64,000 nt of DNA from contig DHNW01000032.1 in assembly GCA_002407675.1 (NCBI GenBank), forward strand, positions 124,001-188,000. The letters run 5' to 3'. This document shows, piece after piece, positions 60,854 through 64,000 of the stretch (position 1 is the first letter of the stretch; the number at the start of each line of letters is the position of its first letter). The notes beneath the pieces were generated by a model that was not told where the DNA came from, did not search any database, and saw only the letters and a list, made by a program, of their open reading frames with translations. The translations under genes and the position numbers were made by a program. Source of the stretch: Ruminococcaceae bacterium UBA5406 (GTDB taxonomy: Bacteria > Bacillota > Clostridia > Oscillospirales > Acutalibacteraceae).

Positions 60854-61936
60854 CTATTCCCCTACTTTCCGGATTTCAACCGTTTGCGTTGGGAACGCCA
60901 GCTCCGCGTGTTCTTTTTCCAGTATCTCTAATACTGCGTAATAAATTTTCTCCCGAATTCCCAGGTACTCCATCCAGTCCGCCGTTTCCGCAAAGCAGGA
61001 AACCATGAGATTCATACCGCTGTCACCCAGACCGCTGAGGACCACGGCAATGCTGCTTTCTTCCACGTCATCCCGCTCAGAAAGCATTTCCTGGATTTTT
61101 TGGGAACACGTTTTTACCCGCTCAACAGGCGTGCCATACTCCAGACACAGGATAAAATCCACCCTCCGTTTTCCCCGGCGGCTGAAATTGGTAACCGGAG
61201 CCGAGGCCACCATGGAATTCGGCACAGTGATGGCCTCACGGCCGAAAGTGCGGATTTTCACGCTGCGGAATGTAATCTCTTCCACGGATCCTTCCACATC
61301 ACCCGTCCGAATCCAGTCTCCGATATGGAACGGCCTGTCCAGCAGAAGGACCAGTCCCCCAAAAAGGTTGGCCAGCATATCTTTTGCGGCAAGCGCGAAG
61401 GCAAGGCCGCCAAGACCCAGCCCAGCCAGAAGACCGCTGATGCTGTAATTCCACTCCTGCGCGATAATCAGTACAGCCAGCGCAACGATCACAAACCGAA
61501 TGATGCCGGACAGCGCAGGCATCAGAGCCTTGTCTGTCTGGAGATCCAGCTTCTTAGCGAATAATGAATTCTCCAGCTCCATGCCGTCCGCCATACGGTA
61601 CAGTCCCCATGCCGGGATGATAACCAGAAAGCTCCGGAAACATTTTTCGGCCGTTGGCCAGACCCCGGCCGCGCTGCGGGCAGCCGGGCAGATAGAAAGG
61701 GCTGTGAAAATTCCAATTCCCATCAGCAGAATCCGCAGCGGGCGGCCGAAATCACGCTCCAGTTTTCCTTTTGGCTGTTTCCCAGCTTTTTCCTCCGCTT
61801 TGCGCAGCAGGCAGAAAAGCCCTTCCGTCAGGGGAACCCGCAGAAAATAGAAAAGAAGAAACACAGCCAGCGGCACAGCAATGTCCTGGATCCAGACACT
61901 CTGCCAAATTGAATACCGAACAATCAGGTTACCCAT
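60854..61936 (-). CDS. MscS family mechanosensitive channel
   Basis: This 360-residue protein has four membrane segments. The last is the pore helix GLGLGGLAFALAAKDMLANLFGG (in parts GLGGLAFALAAKDML), followed by the beta domain DRPFHIGDWIRTGDVEGSVEEI and VPNSMVASAPVTNFSRR. It opens on membrane tension to release solutes. It starts 21 bases after the MetS-like gene and likely shares its transcript. Confidence 0.95.
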   Translation of the reverse strand: MGNLIVRYSIWQSVWIQDIAVPLAVFLLFYFLRVPLTEGLFCLLRKAEEKAGKQPKGKLERDFGRPLRILLMGIGIFTALSICPAARSAAGVWPTAEKCFRSFLVIIPAWGLYRMADGMELENSLFAKKLDLQTDKALMPALSGIIRFVIVALAVLIIAQEWNYSISGLLAGLGLGGLAFALAAKDMLANLFGGLVLLLDRPFHIGDWIRTGDVEGSVEEITFRSVKIRTFGREAITVPNSMVASAPVTNFSRRGKRRVDFILCLEYGTPVERVKTCSQKIQEMLSERDDVEESSIAVVLSGLGDSGMNLMVSCFAETADWMEYLGIREKIYYAVLEILEKEHAELAFPTQTVEIRKVGE

Positions 61937-61957
61937 TGAGCTTATGCAGCCTCCGTT

Positions 61958-62056
61958 TTATTTTCCATGCCGGATGGCATGGGCCGCACTGACAGCAATG
62001 CCGCCCCAAATAATTACCATGGACAGAATCATCATAATAATCGCAGAAGTACTCAT
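61958..62056 (-). CDS. MetS-like small subunit of NSS transporter
   Basis: This 32-residue single-helix protein, MSTSAIIMMILSMVIIWGGI then AVSAAHAIRHGK, is too short for most gene finders. Its ATG overlaps the stop of the NSS transporter (ATGA), so translation is coupled. Such a one-helix partner is known as MetS in the methionine transporter MetPS. Its role here is inferred from sequence pattern and place. Confidence 0.9.
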   Translation of the reverse strand: MSTSAIIMMILSMVIIWGGIAVSAAHAIRHGK

Positions 62057-63573
62057 TTCGAATTTTCCTCCTTTTCCGCCTTCAGGTTTGTTTTTACGCC
62101 TCTCCAGCGCAAGTGCGGGATAATGAGGGCAAACACCAGCAGAGCAATAACCATGCCCCAGCCGAATACAGCGTCAAAGTCAGCCGGATATCCACCGTAA
62201 ACCTGCGTGATGTTGGTGTAGAATGAAGACACAAGGATGATAATCAGGATGACCGGCGTGATAAACGCCAGGCAGATTTTCCAATAGTTTCCCAGGCGGA
62301 TCTGCGAGAAGCGGTTGGCCTCTTCCATCAGCGGCTTGGTCTGCTTGTAAACCCACAGAATTAAGATAATTTCAAACACTGCCGAGAGCATAACGCCGAA
62401 ATCATTGACGTAATTGTCCACCACATCCAGAAGGTACAGGCCGCCGTGCGTTGTATAAGCAACGGAAACCAGTGTAGCCAGCCCGCCAATAATTAAAACC
62501 GTGTGCTTGCGGCTCCAGTTGAACTTCTCCGAAGCCGCCGCAATGCACACTTCCAAAAGAGAAATCAACGAAGTGATGCCGGCTATCAGCAGACAAATAA
62601 AGAAGATAACTCCAAAAATCTGCGAAGCCGGAAGCTGGTTGATGATCTGCGGCAGAACAATAAAAGCCAGCCCGATTCCGCCCGCGGCAAGATCCTGAAT
62701 GGGCTTTCCGCTCATGGCGGACATAAACCCAAGGGCGGCAAAGATCCCAATGCCGGAAAGCAGCGAAAAACCGGAGTTGGAAAACGCCGTAATATAAGCA
62801 TTATTGGTGGTATCCGAATCCTTCGGCAGATAGCTGCTGTAGGTAATCATAATTCCCATGGCCAGCGACAGACTGTAGAAAATCTGGGCATAGGCGGCCA
62901 TCCAGATATTGGGATCCTTCAGCTGCGACCACGAAGGTTCAAAAAACGTATTCAGGCCGACCGCCGCACCCGGCAGCGTCACCGCGCGGATCACAAAAAT
63001 AATGAACAGAACAGCCAGACATGGAAGAACAATCCGGCTGATTTTTTCGATCCCATTGCGCACTCCGCGGTAAGAAATACAGAGAGTGACGGCCCAGATG
63101 ACCAGCACCGGAACCAAAGTCTGCCAAACAACACCACCGAAATTGGTGACTGATGCTCCCGGCGAAACTTGCAAATAGGAATTATAAAAGAAATCTTTTG
63201 TCTCGTTTCCCCACGCAAGAGTTGTTGAAAAACCGATATAGCTGAGAGACCACGCCAGAATCACCGCATAGTAAGTCATAATGACAAAACTGATTGCAAA
63301 TTGCCACCAGCCCACAAACTCCATGTGCTTGTTAATCCGAAAATAGCAAAGTGGAGCCGATCCGCGGTATTTTTTCCCGACGACAAATTCCAGCGCCACG
63401 AAAGAAATCCCCGTCGTCACAAGGGCAAAAATGTACGGAATTAAAAACGCTCCCGCACCATTCTTATAAGCGACATACGGAAACCTCCAGATGTTTCCCA
63501 GACCGATTGCCGATCCGATCGCCGCCAGCACAAATCCAAGCCGTGAACCCCACTGTTCCCGCTTTTGTTCCAT
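62053..63573 (-). CDS. Sodium-dependent amino-acid transporter, NSS/SNF family
   Basis: This 506-residue protein has the LeuT fold with about 12 membrane segments. WGSRLGFVLAAIGSAIGLGNIWRFPYVAYKNGAGAF (in parts AAIGSAIGLGNIWRFPY) is the substrate- and sodium-binding first helix. It is likely to import methionine, alanine or another neutral amino acid, with the MetS-like partner next to it. Confidence 0.95.
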   Translation of the reverse strand: MEQKREQWGSRLGFVLAAIGSAIGLGNIWRFPYVAYKNGAGAFLIPYIFALVTTGISFVALEFVVGKKYRGSAPLCYFRINKHMEFVGWWQFAISFVIMTYYAVILAWSLSYIGFSTTLAWGNETKDFFYNSYLQVSPGASVTNFGGVVWQTLVPVLVIWAVTLCISYRGVRNGIEKISRIVLPCLAVLFIIFVIRAVTLPGAAVGLNTFFEPSWSQLKDPNIWMAAYAQIFYSLSLAMGIMITYSSYLPKDSDTTNNAYITAFSNSGFSLLSGIGIFAALGFMSAMSGKPIQDLAAGGIGLAFIVLPQIINQLPASQIFGVIFFICLLIAGITSLISLLEVCIAAASEKFNWSRKHTVLIIGGLATLVSVAYTTHGGLYLLDVVDNYVNDFGVMLSAVFEIILILWVYKQTKPLMEEANRFSQIRLGNYWKICLAFITPVILIIILVSSFYTNITQVYGGYPADFDAVFGWGMVIALLVFALIIPHLRWRGVKTNLKAEKEENSK

Positions 63574-63663
63574 AATTTTCCACCATCCTCAATAAAACGA
63601 TCCTGCTTCTCAGTAGGGCGAAAACGCTGTTATGGGCTGCTGAAAAGCATTAAAATAAACAAT

Positions 63664-63669
63664 ATTATA
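63664..63669 (-). promoter_or_regulatory. -10 element of the NSS transporter operon
   Basis: On the minus strand TGTGGTATAAT gives an extended -10 (TATAAT at 63669-63664). A good -35 is not seen. Start near 63657, 84 bases before the ATG. Confidence 0.65.
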
Positions 63670-63759
63670 CCACATATTTTACACAGATGGCGCTTTAAAT
63701 GATAGAATTGCGGTTGTAACTAAATATTTTTAAATAATGAATTCCGTATTATGCAAAAT

Positions 63760-64000
63760 TCATACTACCTGCCACGGGTTTTCCTTTCCCTGAGAAAACA
63801 GCACACAGCTCTCAATCGAGTGTTCCACCATGTCACTGACCGCCTGATCGGTGTAAAACGCGGTGTGCGGCGTCACAATCACATTCGGGTAGGATTTCAT
63901 CACAGCCAAATCCCTGTTTTGCAGGATTTTGCCTTCTTGATTGCAGTAATACAGGCCGGCTTCATTTTCCACAACGTCGAAGGCAGCGCCGCCGATCTTC
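63760..64000 (-). CDS. D-2-hydroxyacid dehydrogenase (C-terminal part, cut by window edge)
   Basis: The frame is open to the edge. The first visible residues are KIGGAAFDVVENEAGLYYC and, later, NVIVTPHTAFYTDQAV with the catalytic His, as in D-lactate dehydrogenases of the 2-hydroxyacid family. The protein ends at 63760. A weak hairpin ATGAATT/AATTCAT follows (63731-63757) and may end the message. The nucleotide-binding part is outside the window. It should reduce pyruvate or a related keto acid. Confidence 0.88.
   Translation of the reverse strand, partial: KIGGAAFDVVENEAGLYYCNQEGKILQNRDLAVMKSYPNVIVTPHTAFYTDQAVSDMVEHSIESCVLFSQGKENPWQVV

Overview
The window reads as chromosomal DNA of a motile, anaerobic, fermentative Gram-positive bacterium of the Clostridia, most likely Oscillospiraceae/Ruminococcaceae-like. 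This rests on the gene order of the flagellar operon, a FliY/FliW/CsrA-type flagellar system, a one-chain pyruvate:ferredoxin oxidoreductase, an iron alcohol dehydrogenase, short-spaced sigma-A promoters and medium GC content. The genus is inference; no rRNA is present. Layout. (1) 1-16085, minus strand: one long motility operon read from right to left, flgB-flgC-fliE-fliF-fliG-fliH-fliI-fliJ-fliK-flgD-(TIGR02530-like)-flgE-flbD-motA-motB-fliM-fliY-cheY-fliO-fliP-fliQ-fliR, with fliR cut by the window edge. No fliL lies between motB and fliM. A sigma-A-like promoter sits upstream of flgB. (2) 16503-23815, plus strand: the late flagellar operon flgM-flgN-flgK-flgL-(unknown)-fliW-csrA, then flagellin. 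flgM and flagellin each have a perfect sigma-28 promoter (TAAA-N15-GCCGATAA/T). The flagellin leader carries a hairpin with GGA in its loop and a second GGA site on the ribosome binding site, as expected for the FliW/CsrA/flagellin switch. (3) 23816-25675: a gene-free interval. It holds a probable stand-alone structured RNA on the minus strand (own promoter and terminator, about 222 nt) and a 1.2-kb array of four 177-bp hairpin-rich repeats arranged as a 547-bp dimer duplicated in tandem. (4) 25676-29119: two divergent family-2 glycosyltransferases. The larger has a sigma-28-like promoter, which points to flagellin glycosylation. (5) 29233-34849: enolase, two methyl-accepting chemotaxis proteins and an XRE/S24-type regulator that has lost its catalytic serine. 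(6) 34865-44354: an SDR / RNA 2',3'-cyclic phosphodiesterase / nitroreductase operon behind a 30-bp palindromic operator, pyruvate:ferredoxin oxidoreductase, a CNNM/CorC-type protein, a preQ1-I riboswitch with queT, and a TrkH/KtrB potassium channel. (7) 44446-50489: a TetR-controlled operon of tetR, an MMPL/RND exporter and a 1055-residue secreted helical protein of unknown function, with two operators on a clear promoter. (8) 50578-64000: a FAD oxidoreductase fused to a Rieske domain, an iron alcohol dehydrogenase with a Rex-like site, an aromatic-acid-exporter-like protein, a HAD phosphatase, a DUF6774-like protein, a RecQ-like helicase with long unknown flanking domains, a two-part ThrE exporter, a VOC protein, an MscS channel, an NSS transporter with its 32-residue MetS-like partner, and the C-terminal part of a D-2-hydroxyacid dehydrogenase. 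The most notable items are the putative ncRNA and the structured repeat array between flagellin and the sigma-28-driven glycosyltransferase, the helicase, the exporter/secreted-protein pair, and the dead S24 regulator beside two chemoreceptors. All functional calls are from reading motifs and context; no database search was run.
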